A stretch of DNA of 6,763 nucleotides from CAYRTD01 sp964528675. Lineage in GTDB: Bacteria; Bacteroidota; Bacteroidia; Bacteroidales; GCA-2748055. The stretch covers positions 1-6,763 of the forward strand of contig CAZGTU010000179.1 of assembly GCA_964528675.1 (NCBI GenBank), given 5' to 3'. The notes under the pieces were generated by a model. The model did not search any database. It had not been told where the DNA came from and saw nothing but the letters and a program-made list of their open reading frames with translations. Position 1 is the stretch's first letter. Each line of letters starts with the position of its first letter. A program made the translations under genes and the position numbers. This document shows, piece after piece, positions 1-6,145 of this stretch.

Positions 1-25
1 GGAGGTTTAATAATTCTTCCTCCAT
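1..25 (-). CDS. Possible 5' end of a downstream gene, cut by the window edge
   Basis: On the minus strand an ATG at 25 lies two bases after the TAA stop of the DUF3822 gene and stays open to the window edge, reading MEEELLNL. This spacing would fit a tightly packed operon. In the Bacteroidota genomes I remember, DUF3822 is often followed by rsmD, the 16S rRNA m2G966 methyltransferase, but these eight residues do not resemble a typical RsmD start (MRI-I-G type). The real downstream start may therefore lie outside the window. The sequence GGAGGA just inside this ATG could equally be a ribosome binding site for a later start. Eight codons are too few to identify a product. Confidence 0.2.
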
Positions 26-27
26 AT

Positions 28-855
28 TTACCGCTGATTATTCTCACTTAAACTCCTGAGTAGATAATTGAAATAATTTTCATTGATATTTCCTGCAAGC
101 TCAAAATCAAATTCGTTGGGAAGGATCTTTATATTTTTATGATATCTTTCCATTACTTTCCAGATCTCATCTGTTTTTACAATATGTCCTGAATAGAAAA
201 CATTTGTATTGTTCTTAATATGAAGCTTATGCAGTGTGTTTACAAAGTGGTAGAGCAGTTCCTCGTCATTTCCGCCGGTATATACATTATAGTAAAGAAG
301 TTTATTCTGTTTTATTCGGGCAATGTTTAATAGGCAGGGTGTTGAATAAACATAATAAGCATCTTCTTCATTGCTATGGACAGAAAAAATATAGTCTATA
401 AAAAAACCGGATAAATGCTCAGGTTTGGGGTTATTACGAAAATCCGATAAGAGACTATTGATATCATTATCGATTTCGAAATGAAAAGAAAAATTCTTAT
501 CCTGAACTTCCCTTTTCCTGATGCCGTCTTTTTTAACGGAATTAAATTCTATATCCATCAATAGTTCCGGGTTTATTTCCATTTCTGATGGAGCCAGGGA
601 AACCCGGTTTGAATTTATAAGCAGGGAAAAGGATCGGAAGCTTAACTCCCGGTATTTTATAAAATCTTCTTCTTGTTTAAAAAGTTTTTGAGTGTTCTTT
701 ACCGAACCGGTTTGACGGTGGATAATGGTGATAACTTTTCCCTCTTCATCGAGCATTAATAAAGAAAATCCATCCGGGTTGATCTGGATGGATAATCTGT
801 AATTTTCTGTATTTTGTATGGAATACTTTTCTGAGACGAACTTGAAATCGTTCAT
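28..855 (-). CDS. DUF3822 family protein
   Basis: This is a 275-residue soluble protein with no signal peptide or membrane segment. It matches my memory of DUF3822, a Bacteroidota family of unknown function. The diagnostic parts are an N-terminal strand pair around residues 20-45 (sequence PDGFSLLMLDEEGKV, followed by a polar turn) and a C-terminal segment at about 185-250. That segment has YYNVYTGGNDEELLYHF, then NNTNVFYSGHI, then a helix and KNIKILP. The two-lobed arrangement of beta-hairpins followed by a helical segment recalls actin/Hsp70-like (ASKHA) folds, but I see no clear ATP-binding phosphate loops, so that is only an inference. The ATG at 855 lies 10 bases after the stop of the membrane protein upstream, so the two are probably co-transcribed. 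No Shine-Dalgarno is visible, which is normal for this phylum. I infer no biochemical function. Its recurrent genomic company, an RNA methyltransferase and a RecD-like helicase, is remembered rather than shown here. Confidence 0.8.
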   Translation of the reverse strand: MNDFKFVSEKYSIQNTENYRLSIQINPDGFSLLMLDEEGKVITIIHRQTGSVKNTQKLFKQEEDFIKYRELSFRSFSLLINSNRVSLAPSEMEINPELLMDIEFNSVKKDGIRKREVQDKNFSFHFEIDNDINSLLSDFRNNPKPEHLSGFFIDYIFSVHSNEEDAYYVYSTPCLLNIARIKQNKLLYYNVYTGGNDEELLYHFVNTLHKLHIKNNTNVFYSGHIVKTDEIWKVMERYHKNIKILPNEFDFELAGNINENYFNYLLRSLSENNQR

Positions 856-864
856 ACAAAAAAC

Positions 865-1503
865 TTATTCCCAGTTTCCTGTTAGTGTACCTTCTGTAAG
901 TGAACCTATTTTCAAACCGGGGAATTTTACAATTCTCTCTCTTTCGTATGTGTAATTTACCACAAGCTGAGGGTCAAGTCCTTCTAAAAGGTCTTCATAA
1001 AGAACAGATACCTGGACAACTTTTACATTCATATTTGATGATGTGGTGAACTCATCTGACTCCATTTCAAATTCTTTACCATCTGTAAAAGGTATGTATC
1101 TCAGTGAGTCGATCGGATAATCTTCACTGAATAGAGAATCTTTTACAGAAATTTTGGTTGTTTCCCTTTTGATTAACCCCTGTTCAAGAGCTTGTTCCCT
1201 TGCTTTTCTTAAACTTCCGAGTTCATCAATGAGTTCTTCAGGGATTGTCCCGATCGCTTTGGTAATGGTAAATGAATCATTTTTCAGGAAATCTATAAGG
1301 GTATCAAAGCTACCGGTGTAAACCATATGTACATCCTTGTATGCTTTCTGAGCTTCACGAATATCAATGAGTCTTTCAATGGCAGCTTGCTCTCTTACAT
1401 CTTTAGCTTTATTAAATCGGATCGGAGTCATAATGCTCTCATAAACAAAATAGGCAAGTGCTAAAATGGCAATACCGAGAATAATCTGGATTACTGTTCT
1501 CAT
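865..1503 (-). CDS. Conserved single-pass membrane-anchored protein, function unknown
   Basis: This is a 212-residue protein with one hydrophobic segment at about residues 4-22 (VIQIILGIAILALAYFVY) after a two-residue basic start, and no later membrane span. There is no lipobox cysteine and no convincing signal-peptidase site, so it is probably an inner-membrane protein with its C-terminal part outside the cytoplasm. A long charged helix follows (about 30-57, RFNKAKDVREQAAIERLIDI then REAQKAYK). Next come VYTGSFDTLIDFLK (61-74), a helix-rich stretch with many charges (85-110), and a beta-rich C-terminal half ending FPGLKIGSLTEGTLTGNWE. I recall Bacteroidales proteins sharing the REAQ-AY, YTGSFDTLI and PGLK-GS...GNWE blocks, so this is probably a conserved family. 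I know no assigned function. The hydrophobic helix, charged helix and Tyr-rich turn resemble type IV pilins, but the prepilin peptidase motif (G-F-T-L-I-E type) is absent. It is the first gene of the leftward unit, immediately upstream of the DUF3822 gene. Confidence 0.8.
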   Translation of the reverse strand: MRTVIQIILGIAILALAYFVYESIMTPIRFNKAKDVREQAAIERLIDIREAQKAYKDVHMVYTGSFDTLIDFLKNDSFTITKAIGTIPEELIDELGSLRKAREQALEQGLIKRETTKISVKDSLFSEDYPIDSLRYIPFTDGKEFEMESDEFTTSSNMNVKVVQVSVLYEDLLEGLDPQLVVNYTYERERIVKFPGLKIGSLTEGTLTGNWE

Positions 1504-1527
1504 TATTAAATAAGTTATTTGGTTTTA

Positions 1528-1535
1528 TAAGTTTG
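1528..1535 (+). promoter_or_regulatory. Putative -7 promoter element for the RecD-like gene
   Basis: The plus strand reads TAAGTTTG, an exact match to TAnnTTTG, 59 bases before the helicase ATG. No -33 TTTG lies at the usual distance upstream. A second, one-mismatch candidate is AATTTTTG at 1573-1580, but it is only 14 bases from the ATG and would leave almost no leader. The element is the near mirror image of the leftward -7 box four bases away, so polymerases bound at the two sites would probably exclude each other. Confidence 0.4.
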
Positions 1536-1539
1536 CCGA

Positions 1540-1547
1540 CAAATTTA
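1540..1547 (-). promoter_or_regulatory. Putative -7 promoter element for the leftward unit
   Basis: The minus strand reads TAAATTTG, an exact match to the Bacteroidota -7 consensus TAnnTTTG. It lies 36 bases before the ATG of the membrane protein gene, giving an expected leader of about 30 bases. I see no TTTG or TTG at the usual -33 distance (roughly 19-23 bases further upstream, an AT-rich stretch), so the call rests on the -7 match and its position. The element would drive the membrane protein and DUF3822 genes. Confidence 0.45.
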
Positions 1548-1594
1548 GAAAAAAAAATAGATTATAAGTTTTAATTTTTGCTTTTCTTTATAAT

Positions 1595-3019
1595 ATGTTA
1601 AAAAACTACCTCTATAAGGAATTGAAGCAGAATCTGGAATTTGAACCCACCCAGGGGCAGGATCTCCTGCTCAAAATGATGGGGGATTATCTGTCTGCTC
1701 CTTCTTTCAATGAAATTTTCCTTATCAAAGGATATGCTGGTACCGGTAAAACGACAACTGTGAATGCTTTAGTACATACATTGTCAACTTTTAAGCAAAA
1801 ATCGGTGTTACTTGCACCAACAGGAAGGGCGGCCAAAGTTTTGTCTTCTTACACCGGCAGTCCTGCATTCACCATTCATAAGAAAATTTACAGGCAACAA
1901 TCTGGAAAGGATGGCCTCGGAAGGTTCGTTCTTGACAGGAATTTACATAAAAACACTGTATTTATTGTGGATGAGGCATCAATGATAGGGGACAGGGCCT
2001 ATGAAAGTAATCAGTTTGGATCAGGGGATCTGCTGGCTGATCTGATCAGTTATGTTGACAGCGGTTCTGATTGCAGGCTGATTTTGATCGGTGATGTTGC
2101 CCAGCTTCCCCCGGTAGGTCTTGAGATCAGTCCGGCATTGGATAAAGCTTATCTCGAAAGAATGGGTTACAACATAAGGGAAGCATATCTTCGGGATGTG
2201 GTCAGGCAGGCTCTCGATTCGGGGATTCTAAAAAATGCTACGGATTTACGCCAAAAACTTGATAGTGAAGAAGCAGGCATGCCTGAAATTAAAATTGGAG
2301 GGTTTCCCGATATTGTAAGATTAGGAGGAGCAGAACTGATTGAGGAACTGGAGAGCTCATATTATAAATATGGAGAAAGTGAAACGATTGTTGTAAGTCG
2401 TTCCAATAAAAGAGCAAATAAGTTTAACATGGGTATCAGAAACCAGATACTCTGGAGAGAGGAAGAAATATCTGTTGGTGATCTTTTAATGATCGTTAAG
2501 AATAATTATCATTGGGTAAGCCCGGAGGAAGGTCTGGATTTTATTGCAAACGGTGATATTGCAAAACTTGAGCGAATTATCAGATATTACAGCATGTATG
2601 ACCACCGTTATGCCGATGTTATTATCACCTTGCCTGATTATAAAAATCTGGAAATTGAAGCAAGGATTAACCTTGATACTCTCAATATGGACACTGCTTC
2701 TATGCCTGCAGATGAGCAGAAGAAATTATTTGATACTATAATGGAAGATTACCCGGAAGAACCCGACAGGAAGAAAAAGATGAAAAAGGTTATTGAAAAT
2801 CCTTTTTTCAATGCCCTGCAGGTTAAGTTTGCTTATGCCGTAACATGTCATAAAGCTCAGGGTGGACAATGGAAGTCGGTATTTGTTGATCCCGGATTTT
2901 TCCGTGAAGATATGATCAACCGTGAATATATTAGGTGGTTATATACTGCTTTCACAAGGGCATCGGAGAAATTGTACCTGGTGAATTTTCCGGATGAGTT
3001 TTTCGACGGTCTCACTTAA
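1595..3019 (+). CDS. Compact RecD2/Dda-like superfamily 1B DNA helicase
   Basis: This 474-residue cytoplasmic ATP-dependent helicase is of the RecD/TraA type (COG0507-like) and probably translocates 5' to 3' on single-stranded DNA. The motifs appear in order: a Q-motif glutamine in FEPTQGQ (17-22); Walker A GYAGTGKTTT (46-55); motif Ia LLAPTGRAAKVL (72-83); Walker B VDEAS (125-129); motif III GDVAQLPPVG (166-175); motif IV region VVSRSNKRANKFN (266-278); NGDIAKL (319-325), typical of the SH3/OB-like insert; and the C-terminal UvrD_C_2-type block VTCHKAQGGQW (416-426) with YTAFTRASEKLYLV (450-463), including the likely arginine finger Arg455. All catalytic motifs are intact. The protein begins almost directly at the motor and lacks the long N-terminal region with helix-hairpin-helix motifs found in full RecD2 (over 700 residues). 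No recB or recC is in the window. This resembles a standalone repair or recombination helicase rather than a RecBCD subunit. The ATG at 1595 fits the usual distance to the Q-motif, without a visible Shine-Dalgarno. Confidence 0.92.
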   Translation: MLKNYLYKELKQNLEFEPTQGQDLLLKMMGDYLSAPSFNEIFLIKGYAGTGKTTTVNALVHTLSTFKQKSVLLAPTGRAAKVLSSYTGSPAFTIHKKIYRQQSGKDGLGRFVLDRNLHKNTVFIVDEASMIGDRAYESNQFGSGDLLADLISYVDSGSDCRLILIGDVAQLPPVGLEISPALDKAYLERMGYNIREAYLRDVVRQALDSGILKNATDLRQKLDSEEAGMPEIKIGGFPDIVRLGGAELIEELESSYYKYGESETIVVSRSNKRANKFNMGIRNQILWREEEISVGDLLMIVKNNYHWVSPEEGLDFIANGDIAKLERIIRYYSMYDHRYADVIITLPDYKNLEIEARINLDTLNMDTASMPADEQKKLFDTIMEDYPEEPDRKKKMKKVIENPFFNALQVKFAYAVTCHKAQGGQWKSVFVDPGFFREDMINREYIRWLYTAFTRASEKLYLVNFPDEFFDGLT

Positions 3020-3044
3020 ATTAGGAATCAAGGAATTAATCAGA

Positions 3045-3052
3045 TAATTTTG
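3045..3052 (+). promoter_or_regulatory. Putative -7 promoter element for yjbQ
   Basis: TAATTTTG matches the Bacteroidota -7 consensus TAnnTTTG exactly, in the 66-base gap between the helicase and yjbQ. It ends 33 bases before the preferred ATG at 3086, giving a leader of about 25-30 bases. No -33 TTTG is visible at the right distance. If it is active, yjbQ can be expressed separately from the helicase gene. Confidence 0.4.
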
Positions 3053-3085
3053 CCTGTAGAAATCATTAAAAAATTTACAAAGACT

Positions 3086-3502
3086 ATGAAATCGTTTAAG
3101 AAAGAATTATGGTTTAATATCCCTAAAAGGAGGGATTTGGTAAATATAACCGGGACAGTTGAAGATTGTGTCAGGGAAAGCGGGGTAAAAGAAGGGTTGG
3201 TCCTTGTTAATGCCATGCACATTTCTGCGAGTGTATTCATTAATGACGATGAGCCTGGATTGCATAATGATTTTGAAGTCTGGCTTGAGAAACTTGCTCC
3301 TGAAAAGCCATATGATCAATACCAGCATAATGGATACGAGGATAATGCTGATGCTCATTTGAAAAGGACCATAATGGGAAGAGAGGTGGTAGTTGCCATT
3401 ACAGAAGGAAAACTGGATTTTGGTCCATGGGAACAGATATTCTATGGTGAATTTGATGGAAAACGCAGAAAAAGAGTGCTGGTAAAGATCATCGGGGAAT
3501 AA
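3086..3502 (+). CDS. yjbQ: YjbQ/UPF0047 family protein (annotated secondary thiamine-phosphate synthase)
   Basis: This 138-residue cytoplasmic protein belongs to UPF0047 (COG0432, TIGR00149). The family's landmarks are all present: VLVNAMHISASVFINDDEPG (39-58) with the first conserved His at 45; DFEVWLEKLAP (62-72); EDNADAHLKR (85-94) with the conserved His91; GREVVVAITEGKLDFG (98-113); PWEQIFYGEFDG (114-125); and a KRVLVKIIGE end. Family members carry weak thiamine-phosphate synthase activity seen in complementation work, but their main role is uncertain. I recall many relatives having WQ where this protein has Trp-Glu, which seems usual in the Bacteroidota branch. The reading frame is open back to a TTG at 3050, which would add 12 residues. 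I prefer the ATG at 3086 because it gives the normal family length and starts MKSFKKELWF as relatives do. The TTG also falls inside a likely promoter element. The gene follows the helicase gene on the same strand. Confidence 0.9.
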   Translation: MKSFKKELWFNIPKRRDLVNITGTVEDCVRESGVKEGLVLVNAMHISASVFINDDEPGLHNDFEVWLEKLAPEKPYDQYQHNGYEDNADAHLKRTIMGREVVVAITEGKLDFGPWEQIFYGEFDGKRRKRVLVKIIGE

Positions 3503-3512
3503 TCTTTACCAG
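3479..3512. terminator. Bidirectional intrinsic terminator shared by yjbQ and the mutase gene
   Basis: CTGGTAAAGAT (3479-3489) and ATCTTTACCAG (3502-3512) form a perfect 11-base-pair stem with a 12-base loop. On the plus strand it is followed by a T-rich run (TTGTTCATTTTTATTT, T5 at 3520-3524). On the minus strand it is followed by CACTCTTTTTC (T5 complementary to 3469-3473). The left arm lies in the last codons of yjbQ and the right arm starts at the last base of its TAA. The plus-strand T-run overlaps the stop codon of the convergent mutase gene. The stem has five G-C pairs and the T-runs begin a few bases away, so termination is likely but untested. Confidence 0.75.
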
Positions 3513-3522
3513 TTGTTCATTT

Positions 3523-5253
3523 TTATTTCAAATTCATTTCTTTCCGGATAGACATAATCCGATCTTCCAGGATGGCTCTCACTTTCTCATAATCTTCCCG
3601 CTTTTCGAGTTTTTCATTTACACTGAAATAAAACTTGATCTTGGGTTCGGTGCCGGAGGGCCGCACAGAAATTTTCGTACCATCCTCGAGTAAGAATTGG
3701 AGAACATTTGACCTGGGCAGTTCAATGTCAATTTCCATTTGATTTTCCAGGTCTTTTGTTTTGCCTTCCAGATAATCATGTATCCTGAAGACTTTGGATT
3801 CATTGATCTGCGTGGGAGGATTTGAGCGGAAATCTTCCATCATTTTACGGATTTCTTCTTCTCCTTCTTTTCCTTTTCTCACCACGGAAGTCAATGCTTC
3901 AAGATAAAAACCGTATTCCTGGTAAATGTCAATCAATAGATCAAAAAGAGATTTTCCCTGATCTTTAGCCCAGGCAGTAACTTCGGCAAGAAGAGCACAG
4001 GATATTACGGCATCCTTGTCGCGAACAAATTCACCGGCCAGGTAACCGAAGCTTTCCTCTCCTCCGCCTATGAATTTAAGTTTGTCTTCGTTTCGTTTAA
4101 TAATATCGGCAATATACTTAAAGCCGGTGAGCACGTCAAAATGCTTAACATTATGACGATCGGCAATTTCATTAAGCAGGTCGGTTGTTACTATTGTTTT
4201 ACAGATATATTCATTGCCTGTTAATTTCCCGGTTTCCGACCATGCTGAAATCAGGTAATGAATTAGCAGGGTAGCAGCCTGGTTTCCATTCAGCAGACTG
4301 ATCTTACCCTCCCTGTTTCTTGCGGCTATTCCCACGCGGTCTGAATCAGGATCAGTTCCCATCACGAGGTCTGCATCCACTTCTTCGGCCCTGTCGAGAG
4401 CCATTCTGAGCGCAGCAGGTTCTTCAGGATTAGGGGAGGTAACTGTCGGGAAATTTCCATCCGGCTCATCCTGTTCAGGGATGGAATAGATTGTGTCAAA
4501 ACCTATCTTTTTGAGCGCCATTGGCACCAGTTTAACACCAGTGCCGTGAATAGGGGTGTAAACAATCTTTAAGCCTTTATTTCTGTCGATTACATCGGGG
4601 CGGACAGAGAGTTCTTTGATCTTATCGGTATATAATTCATCGATTTCCTCACCAATAATTTCTATCAAAGAATCATTACTCTCAAAATTGATCTCATCAA
4701 CAGACTTAATATTCTGAACTTCATTGATAATGTTTTTATCATGGGGGGATATGATCTGGCCGCCATCTTCCCAGTATACCTTGTATCCGTTATATTCTTT
4801 CGGATTATGGGATGCGGTAATCATCACTCCGCTCTGAGCCCCGAAATGCCTGATGGCAAAACTCAATTCCGGAGTTGGTTTTAGTTCATCGAAAAGAATT
4901 GCCTTAATATTATTTGCGCTTAATATTTTTGCAGTAGTCTCTGCAAATAACCTGCTGTTATTTCTTGAATCATAGGCGATAACAGCCTTAATTTCCTGCA
5001 GGTCAGAAAACTCTTTCTTTAAATAATTGGCCAGACCCTGGGTGGCCATGCCAAGGGTGTAAATATTCATTCTGTTGGTTCCCACTCCCATGATTCCCCT
5101 GAGTCCACCCGTTCCAAACTCAAGGTCTTTATAAAAGGATTCGACCAGTTCCTTTTTATCTTTTTCCATCAGGTATTTTACCTGTTGACGGGTTTCTTCA
5201 TCAAAACCCGGAGCAAGCCATTTTTCTGCTTTTTTTCTGATTTCATCGGTCAT
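3523..5253 (-). CDS. Phosphoglucomutase/phosphomannomutase, PgcA/PGM2 type
   Basis: This 576-residue cytoplasmic alpha-D-phosphohexomutase interconverts hexose 6-phosphates and 1-phosphates, most likely glucose (EC 5.4.2.2) and possibly mannose (EC 5.4.2.8). The four domains carry the expected signatures: N-terminal FGTGGLRG (46-53); the active-site loop TASHNP (146-151) with the phosphorylated Ser148; the metal loop GTDPDSDR (299-306) with Asp301, 303 and 305; the sugar-binding loop GGGEES (396-401); and the phosphate-binding loop RPSGTEPK (531-538). Length and the early FGTGGLRG match the PgcA (B. subtilis) and PGM2 branch rather than the shorter ManB/AlgC branch of about 450 residues. Substrate preference cannot be read from the sequence. 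Its ATG overlaps the rfbD stop as ATGA, which suggests translational coupling. The context points to supply of glucose-1-phosphate for dTDP-sugar synthesis, though the enzyme would also serve general metabolism. It is the last gene before the shared terminator and is intact. Confidence 0.93.
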   Translation of the reverse strand: MTDEIRKKAEKWLAPGFDEETRQQVKYLMEKDKKELVESFYKDLEFGTGGLRGIMGVGTNRMNIYTLGMATQGLANYLKKEFSDLQEIKAVIAYDSRNNSRLFAETTAKILSANNIKAILFDELKPTPELSFAIRHFGAQSGVMITASHNPKEYNGYKVYWEDGGQIISPHDKNIINEVQNIKSVDEINFESNDSLIEIIGEEIDELYTDKIKELSVRPDVIDRNKGLKIVYTPIHGTGVKLVPMALKKIGFDTIYSIPEQDEPDGNFPTVTSPNPEEPAALRMALDRAEEVDADLVMGTDPDSDRVGIAARNREGKISLLNGNQAATLLIHYLISAWSETGKLTGNEYICKTIVTTDLLNEIADRHNVKHFDVLTGFKYIADIIKRNEDKLKFIGGGEESFGYLAGEFVRDKDAVISCALLAEVTAWAKDQGKSLFDLLIDIYQEYGFYLEALTSVVRKGKEGEEEIRKMMEDFRSNPPTQINESKVFRIHDYLEGKTKDLENQMEIDIELPRSNVLQFLLEDGTKISVRPSGTEPKIKFYFSVNEKLEKREDYEKVRAILEDRIMSIRKEMNLK

Positions 5254-6128
5254 TTTTGTAGATCTTTTTGGGTTATATAATCATTGTAACAGCGCTCAAG
5301 GCTCAAGCGCCAATGGGGTATGTCGATATTATAGTTTTTCTTGATCAGGGATTTGTTAAGTACTGAAAAAGGAGGACGAGGTGCAGGTCTTGGAAATTCC
5401 ACACTTTCAACGGGTTGAATCTTACCTTTATATCCGGCAAGATTTGCAATCTCTATTGTAAAATCATACCAGCTTGTCACTCCTTCATTACTGTAATGGT
5501 AAATTCCATTTTTGAAAGAAGTTTCTTCAGATCTGGTAATAATAGACATAATGGCCCGGGCAAGATCGCCGGCATAAGTTGGAGTGCCTACCTGATCGAA
5601 GACTACTTTGAGCTCCTCTTTTTCATTCATAAGATTGATCATGGTCTTAAAAAAATTAGCCCCATATTCTGAGTATAACCATGAAGTTCTGATGATTATA
5701 GCATGATCGGAATTGATGATATGCTTCTCTCCTTCAAGCTTGCTTTTGCCATAAACTGAATTGGCATCGGGTTTGTCCGTTTCCTTATAGGGTTGCCATG
5801 ATCTTCCGCTAAAGACATAATCGGTACTTACATGTATAAATTTGCAATTGTACTTTTCGGTAATTTTTGCCAGTATTTTAACTGCTTCAGCGTTTAGCAG
5901 GAAGGCTTTCTCTTTGTTGCTCTCTGCATTATCTACGGCTGTATATCCGGCACAATTGATGCAATAATCAGGATTAAATTTATAAAAGAACGATTCAGTT
6001 TCCTCTTTCGAGCTTATATCAAGTTCTTCAACATCTGTAAAAATATAAGTATGATCGGGAAACCTGGTACTTATTCTTCTTAAGGAATTACCAAGTTGAC
6101 CATTACCTCCAGTAATCAAAATTTTCAT
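5250..6128 (-). CDS. rfbD: dTDP-4-dehydrorhamnose reductase
   Basis: This 292-residue enzyme (RfbD/RmlD) carries out the last step of dTDP-L-rhamnose synthesis, the NAD(P)H-dependent reduction of dTDP-4-keto-L-rhamnose. It is an extended short-chain dehydrogenase with a Rossmann N-terminus ILITGGNGQLG (3-13), Asp32 and the ELDI strand (35-38), and NCAGYTAVDNAE (58-69). The catalytic elements are STDYVFSG (101-108) and YGKSK (126-130), which holds the YxxxK pair Tyr126 and Lys130. Further family marks are FKTMINLM (160-167), FDQVGTPTYAGDLA (177-190) and RPAPRPPFSVLNKS (247-260). Length is normal for the family. The gene starts 17 bases after rfbC and overlaps the mutase gene by four bases at its end, so it sits in the middle of a probable three-gene unit. 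The leader is AT-rich with no Shine-Dalgarno. All key residues are present and I see nothing unusual. Confidence 0.95.
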   Translation of the reverse strand: MKILITGGNGQLGNSLRRISTRFPDHTYIFTDVEELDISSKEETESFFYKFNPDYCINCAGYTAVDNAESNKEKAFLLNAEAVKILAKITEKYNCKFIHVSTDYVFSGRSWQPYKETDKPDANSVYGKSKLEGEKHIINSDHAIIIRTSWLYSEYGANFFKTMINLMNEKEELKVVFDQVGTPTYAGDLARAIMSIITRSEETSFKNGIYHYSNEGVTSWYDFTIEIANLAGYKGKIQPVESVEFPRPAPRPPFSVLNKSLIKKNYNIDIPHWRLSLERCYNDYITQKDLQK

Positions 6129-6145
6129 AATAGATGATCATAATT

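Noticed and set aside
1..23. GGAGG at 1-5 and CCTCC at 19-23 as a terminator hairpin after the DUF3822 gene
   Set aside because: The stem is only five base pairs with a 13-base loop, and any T-run would lie outside the window. The same bases can be read as a start region of the next gene.
1525..1571. Direct repeat TTATAAGTTT at 1525-1534 and 1562-1571
   Set aside because: It is a ten-base repeat in very AT-rich intergenic DNA. It may be chance, and the second copy does not complete a -7 element.
2544..2741. Plus-strand open frame of 65 codons inside the helicase gene
   Set aside because: It lies out of frame within the intact helicase coding region, and its translation has no recognisable domain.
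3040..3358. Two minus-strand open frames antisense to yjbQ (3040-3240 and 3107-3358)
   Set aside because: Both are opposite a well-conserved gene, overlap each other and look like compositional shadows.
3618..3803. Minus-strand open frame of 61 codons inside the mutase gene
   Set aside because: It is a shifted-frame reading of the conserved C-terminal mutase region. The true frame is intact with all motifs.
5415..5672. Plus-strand open frame of 85 codons antisense to rfbD
   Set aside because: It lies fully within rfbD on the opposite strand, with no promoter or family resemblance.
6134..6141. Palindrome ATGATCAT between rfbC and rfbD as an operator
   Set aside because: It is eight bases in an AT-rich 17-base gap within a likely operon, which is easily explained by chance.
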